Below, one piece after another: positions 1-8,721 of a DNA stretch of 64,000 nt. The notes below the pieces were generated by a model, which saw nothing but the letters and a program-made list of their open reading frames with translations, ran no database searches and had not been told where the DNA came from. The position numbers and the translations under genes were made by a program. Positions within the stretch are counted from its first letter, which is position 1; every line of letters begins with the position of its first letter. Where the stretch lies: assembly GCA_013298075.1 (NCBI GenBank), contig JAAFJG010000010.1, positions 39,550 through 103,549 on the forward strand, in the 5' to 3' direction. The stretch is from Cytophagales bacterium. GTDB lineage: Bacteria; Bacteroidota; Bacteroidia; Cytophagales; Microscillaceae.

Positions 1-395
1 TTAGCTTCGTCACTATTTTTATAAAATTTGATACCTAAATCAAAACCGAGTGCTTGAATAGTAGTTACTAACAATGAAATAGTTGCTCCTTCAATCCAAC
101 TATCTGTGTTGATAATACCGATTTTCAATGCTCCTTTTTCTGAATTTTTATATAATTCGGGAAGATAAGTCGAAACGAGCCAAGTTCTTGCCATAAAAGG
201 TGTCGAGCTTACTTTTTTCAAATCCATAATAATCTTTGCAAATTTATTGGCTTTTACATCTTCTAAAATGGCATTAAATCCACCTTTAAAATCTTCTTCT
301 GTTACCGCACCTTCTGCGTACATGTGATAATATTTTTTTTCTCTATCTGCTGAAGTAACAGATTTCGTTGCTTCGTTTTGAAAAATTGCTTCCAT
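1..395 (-). CDS. STAS/SpoIIAA-like protein, C-terminus cut by window edge
   Basis: An open frame reads from an ATG at 395 to the window edge (131 codons seen, no stop). The visible protein begins MEAIFQNEATKSV, has a charged helical start, then alternating strand-helix segments (KFAKIIMDLKKVS, GALKIGIINTDSW) that resemble the STAS/SpoIIAA-like fold common in Bacteroidota proteins of about 130-140 residues. The likely -7 promoter lies 49 bp upstream. Function unknown: such proteins often act as binding or regulatory modules. The fold is an inference from pattern; no catalytic motif is visible. Only the last few residues should be missing if the family length holds. Confidence 0.6.
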   Translation of the reverse strand, partial: MEAIFQNEATKSVTSADREKKYYHMYAEGAVTEEDFKGGFNAILEDVKANKFAKIIMDLKKVSSTPFMARTWLVSTYLPELYKNSEKGALKIGIINTDSWIEGATISLLVTTIQALGFDLGIKFYKNSDEA

Positions 396-443
396 ATTTA
401 TATTTTATTTTTTAAACCTTTTTTATATTTTTTTAGGCACTTA

Positions 444-451
444 CAAATGTA
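444..451 (-). promoter_or_regulatory. Bacteroidota -7 promoter element
   Basis: The minus strand reads TACATTTG, matching the phylum consensus TAnnTTTG, 49 bp upstream of the ATG at 395. It is the only such match in the 126-bp spacer. It probably drives the STAS-like gene. Confidence 0.45.
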
Positions 452-521
452 AGTATTTTTATTTTACTCTCAAAAAAAAATGGTACTATTTTTAAATTTT
501 CTATCAATTATCCAAGATATT

Positions 522-1547
522 TTACCAAATATTACCTAACATAGAGGGAAAAGTTACAAAATTACTTCCTTTTCTTTTATATTTTCTTTTCATTTGTTTG
601 CGCTGACCTGTCCGTAATAATATCGAAATTTCGTGCGCCCCGCCTGTATTTCTCGCAAATTTTCCTACGCCCATATCAAAACTATACAAAAAAGTAAAAG
701 TATTATACGTAAAACCTGTTTGCAAAACAATCGCTCCATAATAATTATTCATAATTGGCACTGCTCTATAAAAAACGCCAAAAAGCATCGGATAACGATA
801 TAAATTTGCGCCCAAATCTAATTGTTGATAAATTCCTTGACGACTATAATAAAGCATTGGGGTAAAAGCCGCCGTTGGCTCTTCTCTTTTATCTTTTTTT
901 GCTTCATATTTTTTAAAAGAAACTCCCGCCTGAACGCTAATACGCATAGGTAATTTTTCTGGTTTATCTGTAATAAAATTAAAAGTAGGTTGGTTGAGAT
1001 GATGTCCACTTACACCTACCCAAAAATTTTCTGTATAATAGGTCAAACCTGCATTTATATCCATATAATTGAGACTCAAATTAGGTAAACCCAATTCGGT
1101 AGAAGCACTACTAGTCGCACCCAAAGGCGTAAGTTGGTCGCCAAATAATAGTTTAAAATTATCTAAACTTCTTTGTGAAATACCGATTTGCATACCACCT
1201 CGAAGCGCTGATTCTTTGTTCAAAAAGAGATTATACGCATAAGAAGCCATCACAGAAGTTGCCTTAAAACCCGCAGAACCCGCTTTATCTGTTAAAATTG
1301 AAATTCCAATACCACTTTTTATTTTACTAATATAATGTTCATAACCAACTTGCGTAGTAACAAATTCGCCCGGTAATCTTGGAAATTGTGTTCTATAATT
1401 AAACGTCACTCTTCCCTCCAAAGTCGTGCCTGTGAGTGCTGGATTGAGGTACATAGGCGAGGCATAAGATTGTGAAAAATGTGGGTCTTGTGCGGACAAA
1501 TAACTCACAAAATAACACAAAAATATGGTTAAAATTATCGTTTTCAA
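522..1547 (-). CDS. PorP/SprF family type IX secretion membrane protein
   Basis: 341 residues with a signal peptide (first ~20 residues, ending YLSAQ) followed directly by the PorP/SprF signature DPHFSQSYASPMYLNPALTG. The rest is a string of amphipathic strands with the look of an outer-membrane barrel. Members of this family assist type IX secretion or surface attachment of partner proteins; many genomes carry several copies linked to large secreted adhesins. No gliding or T9SS gene is next to it here, so it is a stand-alone copy and its partner is unknown. The C-terminal basic stretch (RKQMKRKYKRKG) is unusual for a barrel end. Family assignment is firm; the specific role is not. Confidence 0.9.
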   Translation of the reverse strand: MKTIILTIFLCYFVSYLSAQDPHFSQSYASPMYLNPALTGTTLEGRVTFNYRTQFPRLPGEFVTTQVGYEHYISKIKSGIGISILTDKAGSAGFKATSVMASYAYNLFLNKESALRGGMQIGISQRSLDNFKLLFGDQLTPLGATSSASTELGLPNLSLNYMDINAGLTYYTENFWVGVSGHHLNQPTFNFITDKPEKLPMRISVQAGVSFKKYEAKKDKREEPTAAFTPMLYYSRQGIYQQLDLGANLYRYPMLFGVFYRAVPIMNNYYGAIVLQTGFTYNTFTFLYSFDMGVGKFARNTGGAHEISILLRTGQRKQMKRKYKRKGSNFVTFPSMLGNIW

Positions 1548-1709
1548 GAGAATATTTTTTTATTAGAACACTTTATTTAGTCAATACAACGAAAATAATG
1601 CCGTAAATATTACATAATTGATGACATAAATATCAATAAATTTTCAAACTTTTTTAAGCATCAAAAAATAAAATTTCTCTCTTGTTTTCAAAACTAATAC
1701 TTTTTTATT

Positions 1710-1717
1710 TATATTTG
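1710..1717 (+). promoter_or_regulatory. -7 promoter element of the methylase-ATPase pair
   Basis: TATATTTG matches TAnnTTTG, 38 bp before the ATG at 1755. It is the likely start of a transcript covering the methylase and the ATPase. Confidence 0.55.
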
Positions 1718-1754
1718 CAAAAAAAATTAAATCAAAAAAACCAAAACTATATTT

Positions 1755-4700
1755 ATGAAAGAAAACGAACTCCTCGAAATCATACAAAAAAAATTAACCG
1801 CTTTTAATACAAATCCAAATCAAGCAACGATTGATTTATTCAAAGCCTTGCATTATCCTACAGATATTGAATTAAATATAAAATTCGAAAATTACGAACA
1901 ATTTAAAAAATTTGTCGTTGAAAAAACAGGAAATACGCCCAAAAACGAAAAATTATTAACGCAACATTGGAAAAAAGCCTCTATTCCTTTTCGAATTTCT
2001 GATACAGAATTACAACAAAAAAATTCAATGTTTAAAGCAGCCGAAAAACCATTTTTAGATGCGTATCTTTGGTTTGTAATCGAATTAGACGAAAAAATTC
2101 ATTATAAAAGAACAGAGTTAGCTGATTTTACAAGAGAAATTAACCAAATTTTTCAAAATGGAGTAATGCCTATTTTTAAAATTGGACAAAAAATAACGCT
2201 CGGCATTATTGACAGAAGAAAAAATAAAAAAGATGATTCGAAAAATATATTGCTCAAAGTTACTTTTGTCAAAGATATTGACATACAAAACCCAAAAAGG
2301 TCGCACCTCGAAATTTTGGCAGATTTAGCATTTGATAAATTAAAAGATAAAAAAGAAATCAAAAATTTTATCGATATACATTATGCGTGGCAAGAAATTT
2401 TGTCTATTTCTGAACTCAATAAAAAGTTTTATAAAGAAATTTCTAATTGGTATTTTTGGGCAGTTGATAAATGTAAATTTCCTATTGCAGAAGACAAAAC
2501 GCAAAAACAAACCAATCAAATTGCAATTATTCGATTATTGACAAGGTTTATTTTTGTGTGGTTTATCAAAGAAAAAAACTTGATAGCAGAAAAATTATTC
2601 GAAGAAAATTATTTGAATAATACGCTCAAAGACTTCAAAAACGGCAATCATTATTACAAAGCAATCTTGCAAAATCTATTTTTTGCAACTTTGAATAGAG
2701 AAAAAACTGAACGAGGATTTGCAGAAAATAAATCTTTTGTAGAAAATAGAACTAACAATGATGTCAATACTTTTTATAGATATGAACATTTATTTATAGA
2801 CGAAAATCCGACAAACATTATGAAAATATTCGAACAAACACCTTTTTTGAATGGTGGTTTGTTTGATAGTTTGGATAAAAAAGACAAAGATAAAAAACAA
2901 TATTTTGATGGTTTTACACGTATTGAAAAATATCAACCTGATGTTCCTGATTTTTTATTTTTTGGAGAAGAAGAAAATAGTTTTTCTGAAAATTTAAAAA
3001 CTATTTATGAAATCAAAGATAAAAAAACAACTTTACAAGTCAAAGGAATTGTAAAAATACTCAAAAAATATAAATTTACGATTGAAGAAAATACACCTTT
3101 GGAAGAAGATATTGCGCTCGATCCTGAATTGTTAGGACAAATTTTCGAAAGTTTATTGGCATATTATAATCCCGAAACAGCCAGCACTGCTCGCAAAGAC
3201 ACAGGCTCATTTTATACGCCACGCGAAATTGTGAATTATATGGTAGACGAATCGATATTGGCATATCTCAAAAAAGATTTTCCTACGATTGAAAATTTTG
3301 ATGAATTGAAAAATATTGATAAAACACAAACCGAAAAAATCATTAGAAGTTTGGCAAATATCAAAATTTTGGATCCTGCGTGTGGTTCAGGTGCGTTTCC
3401 GATGGGAATTTTACATAAAATTGTTACTATTTTACAAACATTAGACAAAGATAATAATATTTGGCGAAAAATTCAGAAAGAAAAACTACAAAAAGAACTC
3501 GAACAGATTTATGACATCAAAGCACAAGACGAAAGACAAATCAAATTCAAAGAATTAGATGATATTTTTGAGCATAATCTTTCTGATTATGGGCGTAAAT
3601 TATTTATTATTCAAAATTGTATTTATGGCATCGATATTCAAAATATTGCGATACAAATCTCTAAATTGCGTTTTTTTCTTTCTTTGGTCATCGAGCAAAA
3701 AAATGAAAACATCAAACCTTTGCCAAATTTAGAAACTAAATTTGTAACGGCAAATACTTTGGTTGGCTTAGAAAAACCTAAACAACAAGGACAACTTAAA
3801 AATTTACGCATCGAGGAATTAGAAATTGATTTGGCAGAAAATAGACAAAAATATTTCGCTGTTAAAAATAAAACGCAAAAAAATAAACTTGTTCAAAAAG
3901 ACAAAGAAATCAGAACAGAAATTGCCACGCTTTTAGAAAAAGGTGGCTGGGGAAAAACAACTGCTCAAAAAATTGCTGATTTTGATTTATTCGACCAAAA
4001 TGCTTCGGCTGATTGGTTCGATATGGAGTTGATGTTTGGAATGAAAGATGGTTTTGATATTGTATTGGGAAATCCGCCTTATGGATTTAGAACTACTTTA
4101 ACAAAAGAAGAAAAGGAATATTTTAGAAAAGTTAAAAAAATTGAGTTTTCGAGTGGTGATAGTGCTGAACTTTTTACTAAAATAAGTTTTGATAATTTTG
4201 TAAATGATGATGGTATTTTAAGTTTTATTATACCTAAAAAATCTTTGTATGGTGATGCTTGGGAAGATGTAAGGGTTAATTATTGGAAAAAATACGACTT
4301 AATTTTTTTAGCAGATACAGGTAAATCTTTTGAAAAGGTACTTTTAGAAGCCTCTATTTTTGGATTAAAAAAATCTCAAAACAATGAAAAAATACAATTA
4401 TCATTCTTAAAAAAAGACAAAAGTTTTGAAGTTTTTAATAAAGTAGATAAATCTTTTATTTTTAGTGAAAATAATACTTGTCAAATTTACAAAACTATTT
4501 ATCCAAAAGATATTTTTGAAAAAATACAAGCCCATAAAAATCCAAAGGTTTTAGTAAAAGGAAAATTAGGTTTGGCTATTGGTACTGATTTTTTTTCTGA
4601 CGAACCACAAGAATATAAATTATTAAAAGGTATTGATATTGGACCTTATGCAGTGCGTAGCCACAGGTATTTAAAAAATGCTGACAAATTAAATTGGAAA

Positions 4701-5339
4701 AATGTACAGGAAATTATGCGACCAAAAGTGATTTGCCAAAGAATTATTGCACATATCGAAAATCCATCGCCTCATCTTAAAATTATTGCAGCTTATGATG
4801 AAGAAGGTTTAATTATTTCTAATACTTTGATGCACTTTGAATTAGATGAAAGTTTACAACCTAAATTTTGGTTGGCTTATCTCAATTCTACTTTTGTCAG
4901 TTGGTATGCTTATAATTTTGTGTATGCAAGAGCCATACGGACTATGGATTTTATCAATGCTTATATTCAACAAATTCCTATACCTTTGGTAACTGAAAAA
5001 GAGCAATCAATATTTGTTTGTTTGGTAGATTATATTTTGTTTTTGAAAAAACAAAATACAAATACTGAAAATACGAATTATATAGGTTTTTTATATAGCG
5101 TGTTAAATGGTTTGGTGTTCGAACTATTTTATGGTGAAAGTATGAAAAAACAAAATAAAGATATTTTTAAATTTTTTGATAATATTCCATCTATCAATGA
5201 TATTGAGAATGAAACACAACAATTATTAATTATTCAACAAACGCTAAAACCTATGCAAGAAGTTGAAAAGTCAGTTTATCAAAATTTATACTATTTAGAT
5301 AGTGTACCTGAAATTAGCATAATTTATAACAAAATATAA
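1755..5339 (+). CDS. Eco57I-like N6-adenine methylase with large N-terminal domain
   Basis: 1194 residues. The amino-methyltransferase motifs are clear: motif I DPACGSGAF at about residues 540-548 and motif IV NPPYG at about 773, the gamma-class order of single-chain restriction-methylation enzymes and of PglX-like proteins. Residues 1-500 form a helical N-terminal region with a conserved-looking LEILADLAFDKL segment; I see no convincing PD-(D/E)XK triad in it, unlike the enzyme at 48398. The region after 800 resembles a TaqI/Eco57I specificity domain (e.g. PKVICQRI, LAYLNSTFVSWYAYNF). The ATPase gene starts 15 bp downstream, so the two are very probably co-transcribed. It likely modifies adenine in a specific DNA sequence; whether it also cleaves is unknown. 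It could belong to a classical type IIG system or to a multi-gene defence system. Confidence 0.85.
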   Translation: MKENELLEIIQKKLTAFNTNPNQATIDLFKALHYPTDIELNIKFENYEQFKKFVVEKTGNTPKNEKLLTQHWKKASIPFRISDTELQQKNSMFKAAEKPFLDAYLWFVIELDEKIHYKRTELADFTREINQIFQNGVMPIFKIGQKITLGIIDRRKNKKDDSKNILLKVTFVKDIDIQNPKRSHLEILADLAFDKLKDKKEIKNFIDIHYAWQEILSISELNKKFYKEISNWYFWAVDKCKFPIAEDKTQKQTNQIAIIRLLTRFIFVWFIKEKNLIAEKLFEENYLNNTLKDFKNGNHYYKAILQNLFFATLNREKTERGFAENKSFVENRTNNDVNTFYRYEHLFIDENPTNIMKIFEQTPFLNGGLFDSLDKKDKDKKQYFDGFTRIEKYQPDVPDFLFFGEEENSFSENLKTIYEIKDKKTTLQVKGIVKILKKYKFTIEENTPLEEDIALDPELLGQIFESLLAYYNPETASTARKDTGSFYTPREIVNYMVDESILAYLKKDFPTIENFDELKNIDKTQTEKIIRSLANIKILDPACGSGAFPMGILHKIVTILQTLDKDNNIWRKIQKEKLQKELEQIYDIKAQDERQIKFKELDDIFEHNLSDYGRKLFIIQNCIYGIDIQNIAIQISKLRFFLSLVIEQKNENIKPLPNLETKFVTANTLVGLEKPKQQGQLKNLRIEELEIDLAENRQKYFAVKNKTQKNKLVQKDKEIRTEIATLLEKGGWGKTTAQKIADFDLFDQNASADWFDMELMFGMKDGFDIVLGNPPYGFRTTLTKEEKEYFRKVKKIEFSSGDSAELFTKISFDNFVNDDGILSFIIPKKSLYGDAWEDVRVNYWKKYDLIFLADTGKSFEKVLLEASIFGLKKSQNNEKIQLSFLKKDKSFEVFNKVDKSFIFSENNTCQIYKTIYPKDIFEKIQAHKNPKVLVKGKLGLAIGTDFFSDEPQEYKLLKGIDIGPYAVRSHRYLKNADKLNWKNVQEIMRPKVICQRIIAHIENPSPHLKIIAAYDEEGLIISNTLMHFELDESLQPKFWLAYLNSTFVSWYAYNFVYARAIRTMDFINAYIQQIPIPLVTEKEQSIFVCLVDYILFLKKQNTNTENTNYIGFLYSVLNGLVFELFYGESMKKQNKDIFKFFDNIPSINDIENETQQLLIIQQTLKPMQEVEKSVYQNLYYLDSVPEISIIYNKI

Positions 5340-5354
5340 ATCATTTATACTTTT

Positions 5355-7136
5355 ATGAAAAAAATTAAAAAGATTGAAATTGAAAATTATCGTGGTTTTT
5401 ATACAACAGAAACGATAATAGTAGAAGGCAAAAATTTGCTTATTTATGGTGAAAATGGAAGTGGAAAAAGCTCGTTATATCGTGCTTTAGAAGACTTTTT
5501 TAATAGTAAAAGTCGTAACATATTTACAAAAAATATACATCAAACAACTAATAACGGGAAAATTGATTTAACTTTCTTTGAAGGAAATCCGCCTATTGAA
5601 ACCAAACTTTCTTTTTCGAATACTGTTTTTATAGATGAGTCATTTGTTACTGATGTAGCTAAACAAAATCCTTTTTTTACGTATAAAAGAGTTTTACGTA
5701 CTTTTTTATTTGATGAGCAAGATAGTTTAGGTAAAATTTTATTTAAACTTTTAGTAGAGGAAATCTTACATAATTATGAATTACAAAATAATAAAGACCC
5801 AAATCAACCAAAAAAAGAAAAATTAGGAGATATTTGGATAAAATTTAAAAGTGATACAGATAAATCTAATATTAACCCAAAAGTAAGGTTTTATGATTGG
5901 CAAGATTCTTTTAATGAAGGAATAAAAATTAACTTGGAAAAGTTATCCGAAAAAACAAATGTTTTTTTGGAAAAATACTTTAAGCAAAACGTTAAAATCA
6001 GTTTATCTTTGAAAGAAAATTTTAATATCATTGATAAAGCAAGCGCAAAAAAACAAATAATTAACAATGAAATATTAATTTCTGTAGAACTATTTGGAAA
6101 AGTTATTCCAGAACATCACGATTTTTTGAATGAAGCACGTTTGTCTGCGTTGGCAATTTGTATGTATTTGGCATCTTTAAAAGTAATTCCAGCACCCACA
6201 GACTTAAAAATTCTTTTTTTAGACGATATTTTTATCGGTTTGGATATGTCCAATCGTTTGCCTTTGTTAGATATTTTGAAAAGTGAATTTTCAGAATATC
6301 AAATTTTTATGACTACTTATGATAGGGCTTGGTTTGAGTTGGCGAAAGATCATTTAGATAATAATAAATGGAAAACAATAGAAATGTATGTAGGCAAAAA
6401 TGAAATTCCTGAGTTTGATGTGCCTGTGATTATCCAATCTAAAGACTATGTAGCAAGAGCAAAAGAGCATTTTAATGCTTTTGATTATCCTGCTTGTGCT
6501 AATTATTTGCGTAAGGCGTGTGAAAAATTGATAAAAGATTTTTTACCTAAAAACTTAAAATACACACAAGATACAAAACAAGTTACTATCACTGAGATTA
6601 CAGATTTAGAAACTTTGTTCAATAATCTTATAAAATATTTAACCTCTCAAAATTTAGATAAAACACCTTTCGACGATTTTAAAACTTATAAAAAGGTAGT
6701 TTTTAATGCGTTATCTCATGACGATTTGAAAAGTCCTATTTATAAAAAAGAATTAACAGATAGTTTTGGATTGGTAGAAAATCTACAAAAACTTAAACTA
6801 TTGGGTGAAATCGAAGAAAATACAATACTTTATTTATCTCTTAAAAATCCTAATACAAATGTTATACATGAATATGAAATACAACTCATAGAAAAATTAC
6901 GATTTTTGGAACAAGATACAAAAAAAATATGGTCAAAATCTTTTTGTAATGTTATGGATATAAATAATAAGAAAATTTACTGGGAGAAAAAATCATTACA
7001 AGAAATATTTAAGAATATTAGTCATAGTTTTGATTTACTTGATACTTTTGATGTGAATATTTGGTTTAAAGAAATTAAAAGTAAAAAAATTGGTGGTAAA
7101 AATCTCCAACAACTTATAAACGAACTACAACCATAA
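5355..7136 (+). CDS. RecF/SMC-like AAA ATPase paired with the methylase
   Basis: 593 residues. The start IENYRGF...LLIYGENGSGKSS is the classic RecF/OLD/SMC entry, with Walker A GENGSGKS at 32-39. An ABC-type signature region follows at about 258 (NEARLSALAICMYLAS) and a Walker B at about 286-291 (ILFLDDIF). Residues ~370-593 form a separate helical domain beginning YVARAKEHFNAFDYPACANYLRKACEKL, split in two blocks, which looks like a HEPN-type helical bundle but without an obvious catalytic RxxxxH. The gene sits 15 bp after the methylase gene. The ATPase probably gates a nuclease or senses DNA; the nuclease of this pair is not evident. A repeat-filled, gene-free region follows. Confidence 0.8.
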   Translation: MKKIKKIEIENYRGFYTTETIIVEGKNLLIYGENGSGKSSLYRALEDFFNSKSRNIFTKNIHQTTNNGKIDLTFFEGNPPIETKLSFSNTVFIDESFVTDVAKQNPFFTYKRVLRTFLFDEQDSLGKILFKLLVEEILHNYELQNNKDPNQPKKEKLGDIWIKFKSDTDKSNINPKVRFYDWQDSFNEGIKINLEKLSEKTNVFLEKYFKQNVKISLSLKENFNIIDKASAKKQIINNEILISVELFGKVIPEHHDFLNEARLSALAICMYLASLKVIPAPTDLKILFLDDIFIGLDMSNRLPLLDILKSEFSEYQIFMTTYDRAWFELAKDHLDNNKWKTIEMYVGKNEIPEFDVPVIIQSKDYVARAKEHFNAFDYPACANYLRKACEKLIKDFLPKNLKYTQDTKQVTITEITDLETLFNNLIKYLTSQNLDKTPFDDFKTYKKVVFNALSHDDLKSPIYKKELTDSFGLVENLQKLKLLGEIEENTILYLSLKNPNTNVIHEYEIQLIEKLRFLEQDTKKIWSKSFCNVMDINNKKIYWEKKSLQEIFKNISHSFDLLDTFDVNIWFKEIKSKKIGGKNLQQLINELQP

Positions 7137-7152
7137 AATATAGTTTTTTTTA

Positions 7153-7251
7153 CTCCTCGCTCTGTGACACACAGACCGAAACAAACACATACCGAAATAA
7201 AAGTTACTAAGCTATTTCGCGGTCTGTGTGCCACAGTGTGTACCACAGACC
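7153..7251. repeat. GTCTGTG palindromic repeat, copy 1 (family B)
   Basis: A degenerate copy of the palindromic element also found at 23950 and 60198. It contains CACACAGACCGAAAC, the spacer AAAAGTTACTAAGCT and the return arm GGTCTGTGTGCCACAG, then an extra partial arm. It lies directly after the ATPase gene and may act as its terminator. Confidence 0.7.
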
Positions 7252-7298
7252 AATGAGAAACTATTTTGTTACAAAATAATTTTCCACACTTTTAATTA

Positions 7299-7421
7299 TA
7301 GTAACAAATTTTTTAGTTATTTAGTTTGGTTATCACTAAGCCATTTTTTGCAGTTATAACATTTTTAGAGCTCAAAAATAAATAAAATAAAAAGTTTACA
7401 TCATTACTTTTTCGATCCTAA
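7299..7421 (-). repeat. MITE-like repeat family C, inverted copy
   Basis: Reverse complement of the two tandem copies at 30792-31123, matching over roughly 120 bp: GTAAACTTTTTATTTTATTT, then ATGTTATAACTGCAAAAA, then CAAACTAAATAACTAAAAAA. The end at 7421 carries the family's terminal sequence TTAGGATCGAAAAAGTAAT (read on the minus strand). The copy at this site lacks a clear second inverted end. Confidence 0.75.
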
Positions 7422-7515
7422 GTATATTGGAGCAAAATATTTTATAGAAGATGATAGCGTTGGTGAAAAAGCATTTGTTAATATGTGTAAAGACCTAAAT
7501 ATTGAACTTATTTGA
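7402..7515 (+). pseudogene. C-terminal gene fragment next to repeat C
   Basis: An open frame without its own start reads FFDPKYIGAKYFIEDDSVGE... and ends ...CKDLNIELI at a TGA. Its first codons overlap the terminal sequence of the family C repeat, so only the part after about 7422 can be original. It looks like the 3' stump of a coding gene interrupted by the repeat. The family is not recognised. Confidence 0.35.
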
Positions 7516-7528
7516 TAACTATGACATA

Positions 7529-7655
7529 AGTTTGATACTGACATTTCTTTTATCTTTAGAATAATGTTATAAAATTCTTTCAAGGCTTTTAAAAGCTTGA
7601 AAAAATAATAAAATATTTATTTATTTATTTACAAAATTAAAAAGTCGTTATCAAA
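7529..7655 (+). repeat. Two repeat blocks shared with 60146-60288 and 63854-63877
   Basis: Block 1 (7529-7553, TTTGATACTGACATTTCTTT) recurs near 63854 and, inverted, at 60261-60288. Block 2 (7631-7655, AATTAAAAAGTCGTTATCAA) recurs inverted at 60146-60169, immediately upstream of an IS4-type transposase remnant. The order of the two blocks is the same at both loci, suggesting both descend from one mobile element's upstream end. Confidence 0.5.
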
Positions 7656-8289
7656 CTTACTTAAGATTTGACCAAAAAATAACCTATTCAAAAATATGAG
7701 TAGGTTATTTGGTGTAAAAAAACTATTTTTGTATTAAATAAATGAAAAATTATCCTAAGTTTTGGGAACAAAAACAACTATTTTTTATCATTGTTTTTGT
7801 TATAATTAGCAATCTTTAATAACATATTTCTTAATGCTCCTGTTTGTTATTTTAATAATTGTAAATATTCTAATTATGAACTAATGTTTGAGTTTGATTG
7901 AATTTCCGTATTTTTAAATATTATTGTTATATATAAATTATGATTAAGATTTTGGATATATGTTATATTTTGCTGATAATTATAACATTTTCATTTTAGC
8001 TTATTTTGTTTTTTGTTTAATAAATTAGATTCATTCCTTGTTATAAGAATGTATTTGAGTTATATTTTAATTTTCCATAATTGATAACAATTTTTAAAGT
8101 TAAAAAATTTAGATTTAATTATTTGTCTTTCTCAATGCAAAGGTATGAAATAATTTTGAATTAAAATTTAATAATTGATAAAATATAAATAAATTTCGAT
8201 GAAATAAACAAAAAAAACGATAAACTAATTTTCAACAATATTTATCCAACCATTTTAACTGATAATATAAAATTCAATCCTTAACTTCA

Positions 8290-8314
8290 GGGACTAAATA
8301 AATAATATTATACC
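8290..8314 (+). repeat. GGGACTAA...ATATTATACC repeat (family D)
   Basis: The 25-bp sequence GGGACTAAATAAATAATATT followed by ATACC recurs with few changes at 63878-63903 and inverted at 60493-60518. All copies are in non-coding sequence near other repeats. Confidence 0.6.
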
Positions 8315-8336
8315 GATAAAATGTTATTTGTTTATA

Positions 8337-8374
8337 CTTCTCAAACACAGTCGTTAACGGCTGTGTTTGAGAAG
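8337..8374. repeat. Near-perfect 38-bp palindrome
   Basis: CTTCTCAAACACAG (8337-8350) and CTGTGTTTGAGAAG (8361-8374) are exact reverse complements, and the 10-bp centre contains the palindrome CGTTAACG. No gene lies within 340 bp, and there is no T-run on either side, so it is not an obvious terminator; a mobile-element end or protein-binding site is possible. Confidence 0.65.
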
Positions 8375-8721
8375 TCTGGTATATTTCCAAAAATAAGAGA
8401 CAAATTTCTTAATACTTGGGTAATTTATTTTTTAGATGCTACCTCATCCGAAATTTTTATATTATTCAAATTAAATTTAGGAAAGCATCAAAATATCTAA
8501 AACTCAAAATAATTAGTTTTAATTTTTTTTTAATAGAGTTTTTTAAATGGTAGCCAAAAATTGACAAAAATCATTAAAAATTCGAGAAAAAAGAAAAAAA
8601 ATCCGTACTAGTCCGTTAAATCTGTGTTATCTGTGTGCTAAAATCTCTTTCATTTAAAAAATACTAATCTAAAAACCTCATTCATATTTCAATACAAACA
8701 AGGTTTTAAATAAGTATTTTT

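Larger units (their letters stand above)
7656..8721. other. Gene-free AT-rich spacer
   Basis: No coding frame with a recognisable product. It holds a strong palindrome (8337-8374), a GGGACTAA repeat (8290-8314) and otherwise very AT-rich sequence. It is probably a graveyard of mobile-element fragments downstream of hslU and the methylase-ATPase pair. Confidence 0.5.
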
